From contig JADDOH010011101.1 of assembly GCA_016648135.1 (NCBI GenBank), forward strand, positions 1 through 64,000: 64,000 bases of DNA. Direction: 5' to 3'. Positions within the stretch are counted from its first letter, which is position 1, and every line of letters starts with the position of its first letter. The stretch comes from Agrypnia vestita. Its lineage: Eukaryota; Arthropoda; Insecta; Trichoptera; Phryganeidae. The notes under the pieces were generated by a model. The model did not search any database and was not told the origin of the DNA. It saw only the letters and a program-made list of their open reading frames with translations. This document shows positions 22,511 through 35,700 of this stretch, one piece after another. The translations under genes and the position numbers were made by a program.

Positions 22511-23300
22511 AAAATAATTTAAAAAAAAACGAAAAAAAACATTCTAAGAAAAATTTCGAAAATTTTTATTTTCAGACAAACAAAAAACTATTATAATTGG
22601 GATTCCAGCAAGTTATGGACAGAAGTGGAATTATTATATTTGGATTGGAGCCACGGCGCGCTACCATCCAGTGCAGTGTTTCTCACACGTAAAGTTTATG
22701 AATACAGTGTGTCTTGTAGCTATTAGAAAAAACTACAGTGGAGTGCTTTTCATTCAATATAGAATAGAAATTATTATTTAGACTTTGTGTGAAATGTCAG
22801 CAGTTAAGAAAGTAAGCGTCATCAACGTTTGCATTTTTTTTAAATATTGCTGTCTAATATTTTGTGGAAGATTTCGAATGAAGAAGAATCCCCCGAAGTT
22901 TTTGCTATAAGATACGAAATATCCTGTATACGTAAAAAGTTTTGTAATAACAGGGCATGAATATACCTAAGACAGCTAACTTTGAATAATAGTAAAAGCG
23001 ATCCCCCATTGTGTTCTGGCTACAATTCCCGGTGAGGTTACAATATATCTGTGTGATTAACTCAAGCTTGGAGTGCTTTCGTGCCGTGTTTCACTACAGT
23101 AATTGGGCTCCATAGCCTGTTATAGCTTAACATAAAAATACTTGCCTTTATACTGCCGAAATACTATTAGCCGGACGTGAAAACAAAAACAAATGTGTGA
23201 TCTGTAATTTGCAATCTATATTTTCAATTATTTACATTAAACTTTTATTACATGAATCAAAAGGAACATGCTATTCAGAAACCACAGAGTAATCTTATTA
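22511..23300. other. no confirmed gene
   Basis: Moderately complex sequence. ATGTCAGCAGTTAAGAAAGTAAGC at 22794 looks like a start codon followed by a splice donor, but no partner exon was found. Confidence 0.25.
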
Positions 23301-23304
23301 CTAG

Positions 23305-23530
23305 GGGCGTGCAGTGGGAACACCGCAGCATGACTTTTACGTGACCAATTATTTGGAAAAAAATCGGAACACAACATATATTTCGTAATATTTCTATCAA
23401 AATTGTTGTCATAGTATTCATATTTTGATTTAGCATAAATATTGGATTTCTATTTTTTTTTTCAAAAATATACGTTTACAAAAAGTCGTGTTTCAATTGT
23501 TCCCACGCACACGTCTGCTTATTACTACTA
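23305..23530. repeat. GGGGCGTGCAGTG repeat
   Basis: Begins GGGGCGTGCAGTGGGAACA and ends TTGTTCCCACGCACACG, imperfect inverted ends. The start also occurs at 17212. Probably a short DNA element next to the 3' end of GST gene B. Confidence 0.35.
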
Positions 23531-23589
23531 TAGCATATCTATACGTGATATAAATTTGATTTGATGTAATTATGATGTTGTATTTTCGC

Positions 23590-23595
23590 TTTATT
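23590..23595 (-). terminator. polyadenylation signal of GST gene B
   Basis: AATAAA on the minus strand, 15 nt past the stop codon. It is close but usable, and it is the only canonical signal nearby. Confidence 0.6.
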
Positions 23596-23610
23596 GAGGG
23601 GTTTCAGGGT

Positions 23611-23728
23611 TTATGTTTTTGGCAATTTAGCTTGGAGAAGTTCCCGCAAGCCCTTGTATCCGGGAACGGCCACCTGGTATTCGGGGAGGCTGGAGCACTT
23701 CTGCACCCAGGCTGTCAATTTAGGGAAT
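23611..23728 (-). CDS. GST gene B, exon 5 (terminal)
   Basis: 118 nt after a TTCTAG acceptor. It completes Lys179, then encodes residues 180-217 starting FPKLTAWVQKCSSLPEYQVA and ending AKLPKT, stop TAA. FPKL.AW is the conserved start of the last helices in delta/epsilon GSTs. The open frame continues upstream to 23910 only by chance; the acceptor and gene C comparison fix the boundary. Confidence 0.95.
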
Positions 23729-26700
23729 CTAGAAATGTAAAATAAAACATTAAGAGCGTTAGAGTGGATGTCAGTCAATCTGGGAATTACAGAAGATTCG
23801 GAGTGCCCGGCATCCGCTAAAGCGGCTTTTATAAATGACGTCACGTGAAAATTTAACCCTCCCCCGCGTGATAGGGTGTTACCCCATGCCATATGCTCCT
23901 CCCCCATCACAGAACCAAAATTTCCCTTTAGTTAAAGGAAAACGGTTGGCTTATTAATTATAATAACAATTATTAATAACTAGCTGTTCGTACACGACGT
24001 TACACGGGTTAAGGATTAAGTTGAAAATAAATTTATGGGGGGAAACAAAGGTTCGATTCGAACGGTATAGATTTGCATCAATATATCAAGGGGAGGGAGG
24101 ATTTGCATCAATATATGTTGCGAAAATATTTCAGCGGGAGGGAAAGGGGTAAAAGAATAGGGGGGAAATGTCGCCTACGTTACCCGCCGAGTCTTAAAGA
24201 ATGTGTTTCCAAATTTTGAGTCCGATCGGTCGAACGGTACAGATTTGTATCGAAAGTATATCAGGGGGAGGGGAAGGGGTATAAGAATGGGGGGGAAATG
24301 TCGCCTACGTTACCCGCCGAGTCCTAAAAAATACGTTTTCAAATTTTGAGTCCGAATTTCTATCGGAAATATATCAGGGGTTAAGGAATAGGGGGGAAAT
24401 GTATCCTATGTTACCCGTCGGGTCTTAAAGCATAAGTATGCAAAAATTTGAGTCGAATCGGATAAACGGTGAAGATTTGTATAGAAAACAGACAGACAGA
24501 CAGTTGGGTTTCTTTAAGAACAAATTCAAATTGTGTGATGTCATTTTTTTAAAAGACCTCCCCACTCTTCCTGTACCTAATAGATTTACAATTCCACTAA
24601 TTCTTTCTCTACCTTAAACCTGTGTCAGAAGACGACTCTAAGGCGTCTTCTATAAAGGATGGATGAAAAGGTTTACTGGAGATATATTTTTACCACGAAA
24701 GCAATAGCCATTGTTAAAATGAAGCGTGCTGACAGAAAATACTGATAATTAAAAAAATAATCGGCATGCATAAATCTTAATTTATATTTAAATATTATCA
24801 ATAGGAATATACTTTGTTTTCACCACTAATTTGTCATAATTACCAACATTTTTCGGGGTCAATGATCCTTTCATCAGGATAGAATGTTCTCATATATCAA
24901 TCAGTAGGTGTACTAAAAATACCATACTAAAAATTAAAAAACAAAAGTACAATTACCAAAGTACAGACGATATCAAAAATTATTGCCAATGCTCCGTTGT
25001 TTCATGGTAAAGGAACCATTGTCACTAAAACATATTGGTTTTTTCAACAAATTAGTGGTGAAAACAATGTACATTCTTTTTTTGTCTGAATAATCGTGGT
25101 TTTTCTGAATTTTCAAATCATTTATTAGAAAATGGTCACGGTTTTGATAAAAATTTAGGACTTTTATTTTACAAATAAATAATTTTGGTCTGAAATTGAA
25201 TAATTTAGAATCATTAGAAATTAGTAAAGCATGTAATAGTAAATATAATATTATTAATAATCAATTAAATTTAACTACTAGCCCAATTCTAATTTTTTTC
25301 CAATAATTGCGAGTAATCAATAACCAACAATAATATTTTAAAATAAATTTTCAAATAATATAGAAAAACAAAAGACATTATTCATTTTGATATTTTGATA
25401 TTTTGATATTACACTTTCACTTTACCGAGCTTGACTGAAGCAAACACTCCACATCAAAAATAATTGATTACTTATGGGTACGCCTATTTTAAACCAAGGG
25501 ACTAATAAAATTACACAAGTGTTGGTTTATTTACTTTGCGGCGTCCACGGGCAGGATGAGATCCAAACAAGTGATGGACGTGATGCAGCAGTAGTCCGCG
25601 ATGGTGACCTGATCCCCCCCCATCCACTGGTACTTGGTGAGGTAGGCCTCCCCGAACCCGTAAGCCTCCTCTATGTCGGTCAATTTCTGCTGAGCGATGG
25701 TCGTCTCGCCGTAGTAAAGCACCGGTCGCTGAACAAATAAGCGATTTACATTACTTTATTATGTGAGTGCCTACCTGCTTTATATTGACCTTTTTACAAT
25801 GTGATTTCCCATTGTGCCAAATATATACCATTCATTCTTTGCGGTATTCGAATATAATAATAATAATTGAAAGTGAAAATCGATAAAAGTATCCCAAAAA
25901 AGTAGGATTACTAAATAAAATTTCGTCAATGCTCACATAGTATGAAAAACAGCAGATTTCAGGAGATTTTTTTGTGTATCCATAAAAAGTTGACCTACGG
26001 CTGATTATGACTTGACTAAACATTTTCTGTGTATAGTTTTCTGGGATGTTCTGACGTGTATATGTGACCTCTCTGACCTCTCTGGCTTCGGTACGGTATT
26101 GCAAGGCAATACTTAACCTACACTTCAACACACACCCATCACATCAGCCTTGATGATGGACCCTGGAATGGGATACGAAACGTTGCCAGAGAGGTCACAT
26201 AAACATGGCAGAATATCCCAGAAAACTATACACAGAAGATTCTGAACGGCCGTAAAAACCTAAGGACATTTTTGACTAAACATTGTACTGTATACCTACA
26301 CGTTGAGTAATTTCGTCACATGTTTTCGATGTTTATAGCGTTGGTTGGACATAATTATTAACTAAAAAAAAAATTAACAATCTTTATATAAAACCACAGT
26401 GATTGTTTTTAAACGTCCACCTCTCTCTAATGTTCATCACTTTTATGTGTCTTAATTATAATAATTTCTCAGAATTCTCAAACCAGATAATAGAGACAGG
26501 CCACATGTTAATAAAAGAAAATGCAATTGAAATTTCACATTAAATATTGGAAATCAAAAAGTCGCTCAGCATTAAATATATATTACTTAAAAAAAACAAT
26601 TGAATTTAACGAATAACACATTATCAAATATATCCCCCATTTCAATGTTTCCCTGACAGATTTCACTTCCATCTTACGTATGATTTCTTAATAACCTTAA

Positions 26701-29700
26701 TTTGTATCTTTAAATAATTTTAATTTATGGTTTGAATAACTGTGCGTCTGTCCTGACGAAGATACAGTGGTGTCGAAATCGATAGCCGTTTAAAAACAAT
26801 CGATGAGAGACCGCTCCACTAAACCATAGTAACCGTACAAGTTGTATTTTTGCCTGCGTTTAAAAAAATCTGAAATGGGGACTTGGCATAATATTTTGTA
26901 TTATTTACAAAGAGGTTAACTACAGAAATTTCTCCTGTCGGTTGTTTAAGAACTGAGACATTCTTTCTCAAACAATATATTTGTGGTGAAGAAAATCGCA
27001 AAAAAGTGTCCTTACTTGGAAGAATAAGAAGACATAAATAAAAATACAAGTTTATTAATTAATATACAATACTATAATTCTCCCGCACATAGATTATTGT
27101 TCCAGTATATTATTTGTAATTAACGAAGGAATGATAAAGAAACTACAAATAGTACAAAACAGAGCGATGCGCATAATACTGAAGTGTAATAGGAGAACTA
27201 AAATAACAAAAATGTTGAATGCCCTAGGACTGGAAACTGTAAATCAAAGAATAATATATAATGTAATGATCCAAATATTTAAAATTAAACATGGATTAGT
27301 ACCCAAATACTTTGATGACAGGATGAAGATGAATAAGGATTTGGATTCCTACAATACAAGAGGAAGCGACAACATAAGACTACCAAAGAAAAATAAAAAC
27401 ACCTCACAAAATTCTATGATGTATAAAGGTATAAAAATCTTCGATAGCCTGCCAAAGGAAATTCAAAACATGGAGAATATAAGGAGGTTTAAACTGAATT
27501 GCAAAAATTATATTATAAAAACTTGATTAGATGGAATGCAACATGTCCAGGTGAAATCGTGTATTAGCCCACACAATATTATGTGTGGAACTAAATTATT
27601 AAGAAAAAATAAATAAATTAAAACCAAGGTATAGTGCATAGTTAGAGAAGAATAATAAATGAACTGACGAAATAGCTTAGCAGATTAACTTACAACAACG
27701 TTCTTGAACCTGTTGAAGAGAGTGCTGGAGTCGTAATGCAGTCTGCTGTCAATGAGAGCTCTCTTCTTGGGGTCCTTCGGGTACAGAGAGTCGTCCTTGC
27801 CGTGCACGGTCACCAGGTAAGCGGCGATGGCGTGGCTGGAAAAATAGTTAAAGATACAATGAACACGTTGTTAGAAGTTCGAGTAAGACCGGGCAGTTAT
27901 TACGAAGGGAACTTCTACTGCTGCGATAAAGTAAAAAGAAGCATCCATGGCTTCCGGAAGCGATCTATAAGAGTAGGTAAGCGGCTCTTAGCTTCTTGGA
28001 ACTGACGTGCGTGTTGAGGCGGTCGTAGCTATGTACAGATCGACACCGCGCGCCAGGAACTTATACTGCTGCGATAACGAAAAAAGAAGTATCCGTGGCT
28101 TCATCAAGCGATCTGGAAGAGTAGGTAAGCGGCTCTAAATATTTTGAAACTGAGTGTGACTGAAACTGAAAAATTTATATCACAATTATTATCACATTAT
28201 CAAGAAATGGTAAGTAGAAGGAATTACGCACTGTCCGAATCTATTGTAATATGTCACATTGGAAGAACATTATGCAACGCTCTAGAATAGTACAATAATC
28301 TAAAAAGTTCGGGAGGCGCCTGGAGTAAGCTAAAAGTGACGAAAACCTTCTCGTAATCACGAGAAAGGAAAAAAATAATCTAGGAGGTTCAAAATTCAAC
28401 AGCGTATATAAGACAGCACCGCGTCACGCAAGAGAGGGTTGTCTTGACATTTCGATCGGTACGAAGAGTACCTGCAGAACGATGGCAGTGGCGCGGTCGT
28501 GGAATTTCGGAGCGACAGATATCGAGCGAAATAATCAAACGAGTTCTTACGAAACAAATAAATGCGACTATTATAAGCGAGAATTGGACGGGATGTTCTG
28601 GCGAATGTTAAATAAAGTATAATTAATAAAAATAAACTTTTCACCACTTCTCTATTGAAAATATCAACATGTTTCAGAGCCCATGGCCTCTTCGTCAGGA
28701 TACAATTGTATACTAACAAAATTAAATTAAAAAACGAAGTATAGTCAATCAAAATATTTAAAAAAATTATATATAGAAAATGAATAATAATAAAGTACCT
28801 ACTTAACACGAAAATAAATTTAAAAGATAACTATTTGTAAAAAGGACCTGGTTATTAACTATTAACACTTTTCCTTATTTCCAGAATTGCTAATATATCA
28901 TACTGTGATTTTTAAATTTAATTTTGTTTGTATACAATTGTATCCTGACGAAGGGGCCATGGGCTCTGAAACATGTTGATATTTTCAATAGAGTAGTGGT
29001 GAAAACTAAGTTTATTTTTATTTATACAAAAATTATTTTGCTATTTTTGAAGAAGAAGTTAAACAAAGTGTTCATATATGAGAAATGGCTTATGAAATAG
29101 AGAGATTTAAAGAATAGCGCCAAGTTAATTCGTGTTAAGTGACTTTGACCATTTAGTAATAAATTAATTTCCAGTATTTTCGTTTGTCGTCCGCACTCAC
29201 ACTGTGACAATATTATTCCAATTTATACTATTAAAAATTATACTATAAAGAAGTTACGGACGTTGTACGAAGTTACGGCGGACGGACGGACAGACAACGA
29301 AATTATTATAAATATTCTGTAACATAAATATTTAATTTTTAATTTCGATCTTTTTGCGTAAAAGTCACGCATCAATACATTCGCTGCACTCATCTGAAAT
29401 TTACCGTCCACAAGTATTATCTAAGTGTTATGAAAGTTATTATTATTTGCAAAGTGCTGTTGATATAAATGACCTCATCCATTTATATCTCAGCACTTTG
29501 CGTGAGATCGCACTTTTTAATCTTTATACAGCATCTTATCTGTTATCGTGCTACCTAGCGTTTAAAAAATTATTAAGGAATTATCTTTTGAAAAATCGCA
29601 ATTTCACATACGAAATGTGATCACATTTTATAATTGATATATAATTTTAAAAAAGCAGGTAGTTAGAACTTATTTAAAATTAATTATACTTGGTTTACTT

Positions 29701-32700
29701 ATTATGCAGGTGGATTCCTGTCTTTTTTTTATTTTTTTATTTATTAGAGACACTAACAGGATAATAGGTACATGATACTCTGATAACAAACATTATAGTG
29801 AAGACTATGCCCATTATCCCAATTACAAGTGTCTTCGGCACGCTCTAGTAACATGTATATTTGCACATTTATGTGTGTTGTATATTTAGTGTTTGAATGT
29901 AGTGCGATTAAATAATTGATTTAATGGATCTATAGGTTCATTTCATCGTTTATAAAATGGATGTTGTGTATGAGTGAGTTTTTGAACGAAGATAAGGTAT
30001 CTGCAAGAATATCAGCATCAATGTTAATCTTGATAATGAGTCGAAAATATTAACCAACCATGACCTAATAATATCAATAGTTATCAATTTTGCATTTTTT
30101 TCAATACTCAAATAAAATTGTAAAAAAAAATATTTATGTTATATATATATATATATATCATGTTATATTATGATATATATGTTACTGTAATAGTACGTTT
30201 TGCAGGTAGACTCCTGCCTAAATTATGAGTAAAATGTTTCAACACAAATGTCATAAAATCAATAGTTATGAAGATAAGTGATAAGTGATATTGAAGAAAT
30301 TTTTATGTAAGGTTTTAATCATTTTAATTGATGTGTATTGAAGCGAATGATTTTATAATATTTGATACGAGTTACTTTTATGATAATCCAACATTTTACA
30401 GAAAATTCAGAAAAAAGTCAGAAATATTGAAAAAAAGTGCAATTTTCTACGTCACTTATCTCCGTAACTATTAATATGAGGAAATTAATGTAAAAAAATT
30501 TTCTTCTCGTAATTTAAACAGGAATCTATTTGTAAGCTATTATAATCAGAGGCACTTGGTCACGCAAATAATACAAGAAAGATAGTACAAAGATTCGATA
30601 CAGAATTATGATCTTTTATATTTAGTTTAAAAAATATTACATACCTATCCCACAGTATAAAGTCTCCATCTTCATACAAGGGCACGGTGTGTTCCGGATT
30701 TTTCTATAACATGAAATATTAAACGTGAATATTACAAAAAGTAAATATTAAAAAAGTAACCCATAAAAACCAAGTTTTTACAATACCCCCTTTCTCATTA
30801 TCGGGTTTCGTGTCTACCATATGCGTCGGAATCTCCATACAACTTGCATGAAAAAACCATTAAAAATTGTAGAAATCCAAAATTATGCTATAATTATTTT
30901 TTTTTTAAAGAAAATTTGATAGATATTCTTGATCGTCGCCACGAGTCTACTTGCAAGGTTTCAGCTCGATTGGGTCACGGGAAAAGGGTTAAAAATCGAT
31001 CCAAATTTTTTTCGTCAAGCAAGCAAGCAGACGCCACGAGTTAAAAGAAAGGAAGTAAAAAGATAAACATAAAAAATACAGAATATACGAGTCACGTTAA
31101 CAAGTAAATCAAGCATTTTTATTTATTTATTTATTTTAGGGAAAATTAACAGCATATTAACAAATATAAAATAATGGATATTAAAATTATGCCAATTATA
31201 TATATTCCACTGAATATGGTAATTTATTAGAACAAGTGTGACGTAGTAAAAATATATTTTTAAATTATTTTAACAGCGAGTGGAGAGGGTGGAGGGGAAT
31301 GTGGGACAGGAGTAGAAGGGAAGATAAATTGTACGAATTAGTTTGGGTGCGGCTGTGTAGATATTGTTTGTTTTATGTCTCTTATGGTTGAGTTGAAAAT
31401 TTCAATGTGGCGATAGTTTGTGTTAAATGAATTTGTGGATCTGTACATAAAGGAGTTTTATTTGTAGTTGGTCTTAGAAAGGGGGAGATGACAAGTAGGT
31501 GAATGTCTGGGATGTGGAAAGATATTCGTTGAAGAAGTTCCGGACTATCAACTAGATTGTGTGTTATTTTGAATAACATCACCGCGTTAGCTACGTGTCT
31601 TCGACAAGTTAGAGTCTGCATATTAAATAACTTGGCAGAGTATTCATTGCTTAAATGAGATCTAAATGAGCGGAGGTCTAGGAATTGCATTGCTTATTAG
31701 GCATTGAAGGGGATTTAAAACAAGAACTGTAGCTGACTACAGTACATATATATTTTAGTCATATAGGGATTTAATATTATTATTAAAATTAATGGTAATC
31801 TTTAGCAGACTAATATTATTAATAATAAGTATACAGTATAACAATATAAATACAAATAATTTATTGACTGTGTATTTGTTTCTTTTTCTTATAGTGCCAT
31901 CTCCCTTCAGAGGTCGGCGATCATTCTGGCGATTACGACTTTATTTACACTTATACCAGTCCCTCTAGTTACGCAGCCATGAGTTGGTTTAGACTATATT
32001 TTGGTCCTCTCATAATTTATTTATTCATATTTAAGTTTGCATAATATTTTACACATATGATACACATTATTCAATTTTGATGGATTTTTTCAAATATTTT
32101 ACAGTCCCATGAAAGTATAAACTTGTGTAAACCGGAGAACGTCATATTTAAAGACAAGAATGTTAAATTAATATTACAATATTTAAAAATAAGCACGTTA
32201 AGGTTAGTATCACAAATCTCATCACGCAATTGTTCAATGATTTTACTCACTTTTTGAACTATGCATAATGTTGTATAGTTCTAATATTCGCTGGTAGATA
32301 AATTAAATATTTAATTCCTAGGAATCTGTAGTGGTGTTGCATGGCTGTTTTACTGCATCTAGGTATATAAGTTCCAATCAAGGTATATAGAGTTCCAATT
32401 AGTGATGTCCGCTACTACTACAATGTAATACTACAATGTAGTACATTACATTGAAGTGTACACTTCACACCTTTTGAAGTGTAATGCACACTACAAACTA
32501 CACACACTTCAAAGTTATTGAAAGTATATACTTCTGGGACCGAACGAAGAAATTTCTGGAAACTGAAGCAACCTCCCAAAAGTTTTAAAAATTTTGGGAC
32601 TGAATGATGAAATCTGTTTGGCGACCTTTAATTTTTTTTTAGGTCGCCAAATGTTACTTTGAGAAAAAAAATATCGGCATATGTCTTAAATATTTTTTTT

Positions 32701-35700
32701 AGGTCGCCAAATGTTAGTTTATCGAAAAATACTACAATTACTTCATTACTTCACTTCATTAGTACTACGAAATTGTTCACTTCATGTAGTTTTTACTACA
32801 AATGTAGTGTACACTTTGTAGTCTTCAAACTGGTGAACGTGTGTGTGTTGTAGTCTTCATTTTGAAATTTTGTTTTTCCCTTCGCTAGTTCCAATCATGT
32901 GCGCTCTTTTGCTACGTCTATTTTGATCTTGAATTATATTTGCGTTTTTTTGATAGTTTCTTTGTGTATTTGTAATATTGAGTTGGTTTTATATATGCTG
33001 TCTAATTTTGGGACCTTGAATTTTTTGAACAGTAATTCCGTAGGATATGTTCTAGATTTTTAAAAATTATTTTTATGATCAATTTTTGTAGTATTTTTAA
33101 TGTCTGCAGGATGGTTTTATAGGTTCCTCCCCAGCCAATTATTCCATATTGAAGTATGGATTGGACGAAATACGTCAGGCATGCTCAAGCTTTCTTGTCT
33201 CGATAGCCCGCAGCACTTCTCGGCTTTTGTCCATACGCCGGAGGACTTCAATATTCGTCACTCTATCCACCTATGAAACTTTCAATATGCGTCTATAGAG
33301 CCACATCTCATAGGCCTCGACTTTGCGGATTAGTTCTTGGTTTAGGGTCCAAAAATATAACACTGAACCATACGCATTCTAAGTTGCAGGCTTAGATCAC
33401 GGTTGGAAAATAACGGTCTCATTCTGAGAAATGCACTTCTTGCCATCTCTATTGGAGTTTTTACTTCTTGAGATGGATCGCAGTTCTCATTCACCCACGT
33501 AATTTATTACTGTATTGTATATATTTATTTAAAAGTATATTAATATATCTTTATTATACATATTAATATATCTTTATTATACATATTAATATATCTTTAT
33601 ACTGTTACAATATATATAAAAAGAAACCCGCGTTTCCCTACCCGCCAAGTTTTCTCCACAACCAGCCACAACCACCCACCGGTGGTTATGGTGGTGAATA
33701 GCCCTCTGTGTCACATCGAAAATATGCGAGTTTGGTGGGGGTGGCTGTGCGTGGGTGGGAGTGGGTGACGAAAATGTGCTTTCTAGCACATTGTTTTGTT
33801 ATGGGAAGGCCGCAAATGCTTCAGATTGTTTCAAAATAGGCGCGCTGACTGTGTCGGCGATTCTAAAAGGTTCCGGAAAAACCTGCTCTAGAAAGTTCTG
33901 GAAGGAGAAGTTTCTAGAAAATTCCCAAAAGTGGCGGAATGTGTCGGTGTGTCTAGAAGGTTCCTGTACATTTGAATTTCTGGAAGGAGAATGTTCTAGA
34001 AGGTTCGCGAAAGTTCTATGATGATCCAAACAGAGTTCTAAAAATCTACACGTGCGATGCCGCGCGGGCACAGCTAGTATTTTATGAAGGAGCATTTAGA
34101 AAATGTGTACAATGCGCAATGCTTCAGCTTTGGTATAACGATGGCCGGTTGTTTTCTGCTTAGTTATTATAATGAAAAGAGCCTCAACAGATAACACAAT
34201 GATACGTGATACGATTAGTGTTTACAATTATCTTTAACTTATTCGAGTTAATAACTGAATTTCGCAATCGAGAAAAACAATTAGCTACCTACAGTGACCA
34301 AGCACTAATAATAATAAAAATTATCAGACACTCGTCGTATCTGCATGTCATTCAGGTCAAATTTGATCGAACTTTAGACCAAATTTTAACACAGATAAGA
34401 TCGATAGCCGAAATCGTTAAGTTAATTAATTAATTTAATGAGTGTTTTCACGAGATGATCGAAGCAGATAGAATTGCACTTTATCGAGAATTTTAAGTAC
34501 CTACTCTACACCTTTTAAAAGTAAATTGGAGATCTACAAAGATCTAGAATAACCAAACAGAATATGGAACCATCGCGACACGATAAAAACGAAACCGTAC
34601 GACGACTAGCAGTGTGACCAAGCCACAGAGGGTACTTACGTGCGAAACGGAGCAGATCTACCTAGCGGTAGACAAAAAGCATTTCGTTTGCCCCCCACAG
34701 TCACGATCCCGTGACGATATGTATGCTTAAGTAGTCGGGGGAGAGACTGAATCATGGTAATCCGCTATTTTTTCGCCACGTTTTTATTTTGAATTCAAGT
34801 AGACTGCCAAGAATTTGAATCGAGACTTACTTTACCTGGTTGCCGTTTACATAAGTCACTCCGTTTTTCCGCGGGTTAGGCACAGAGGGTAGAGCGCCAC
34901 ACTTTTCCTGACACATAACTCTTGCCTTATACGTATTCCCACATCTTCTCATAGAAGCTCGACGATTGTTTAGGCTCCTAACAGGACCGTCTTCTAGCAT
35001 CTGGTTAATCTATTCATGACGCATCTTTCGCGGACATTTTCTCTTTCTGGCGCCGTCAATGACCTTTTCAAATTCTATTAACTATGCTAAGATCCGATTA
35101 ATAATTATTTATCATTCTTTCCTAGCATTTTCATTATTTTCTTTTTTTATCATAAGTGAATCGAAACGCGCCTCGTTTATTATATAATTATTGATATTAT
35201 CAAAATAATTATATAATAAAATAGTGTGAAACATATATCAGATTGAGTACTAAGACCGTTAAAATTATAAGATAGAGATATGAAACTGAGGTTATTACAA
35301 AAATTTGATGACAACATATGTAACCTGTTTCTTGCAAATTTAAAACATTATAACTTTATTAATATTTAATATTTCTTAATTTCCCTAGTACGGATTCTAC
35401 ATGATGAAGTGTACTTTATTCGTATAAAAAACATATTATGCGTACATATAAATAAATATTCATTAAATTTAGCGCCGCCTAGGACACTAAAAACGATTTT
35501 TTGGCCGCGGCCTGTCGATTAATGTTTATATTTTATTAAGCATTATAAATAATGTCCAGTTTATTACTTTTGTATAATAACAAAGGTTCTATATAAGTTA
35601 TTGCTCTAAAACAATTGCAGTCTAGAGTATAATATATATTCTGATATAAATGAATAATAAAAACCCACATTTTCGTAAAAAAACGCCGAAATATGCATTT

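Noticed and set aside
22794..22820. Start codon followed by a splice donor (MSAVKK-GT)
   Set aside because: No matching downstream exon, and short start-plus-donor combinations are frequent by chance.
25474..25740. 88-codon plus-strand frame
   Set aside because: Antisense to GST gene B exon 4; no recognisable domain.
33586..34163. Overlapping frames of 60-98 codons on both strands
   Set aside because: They fall in a Helitron-like element built of repeated TTCTAGAAGG units; no domain is recognisable.
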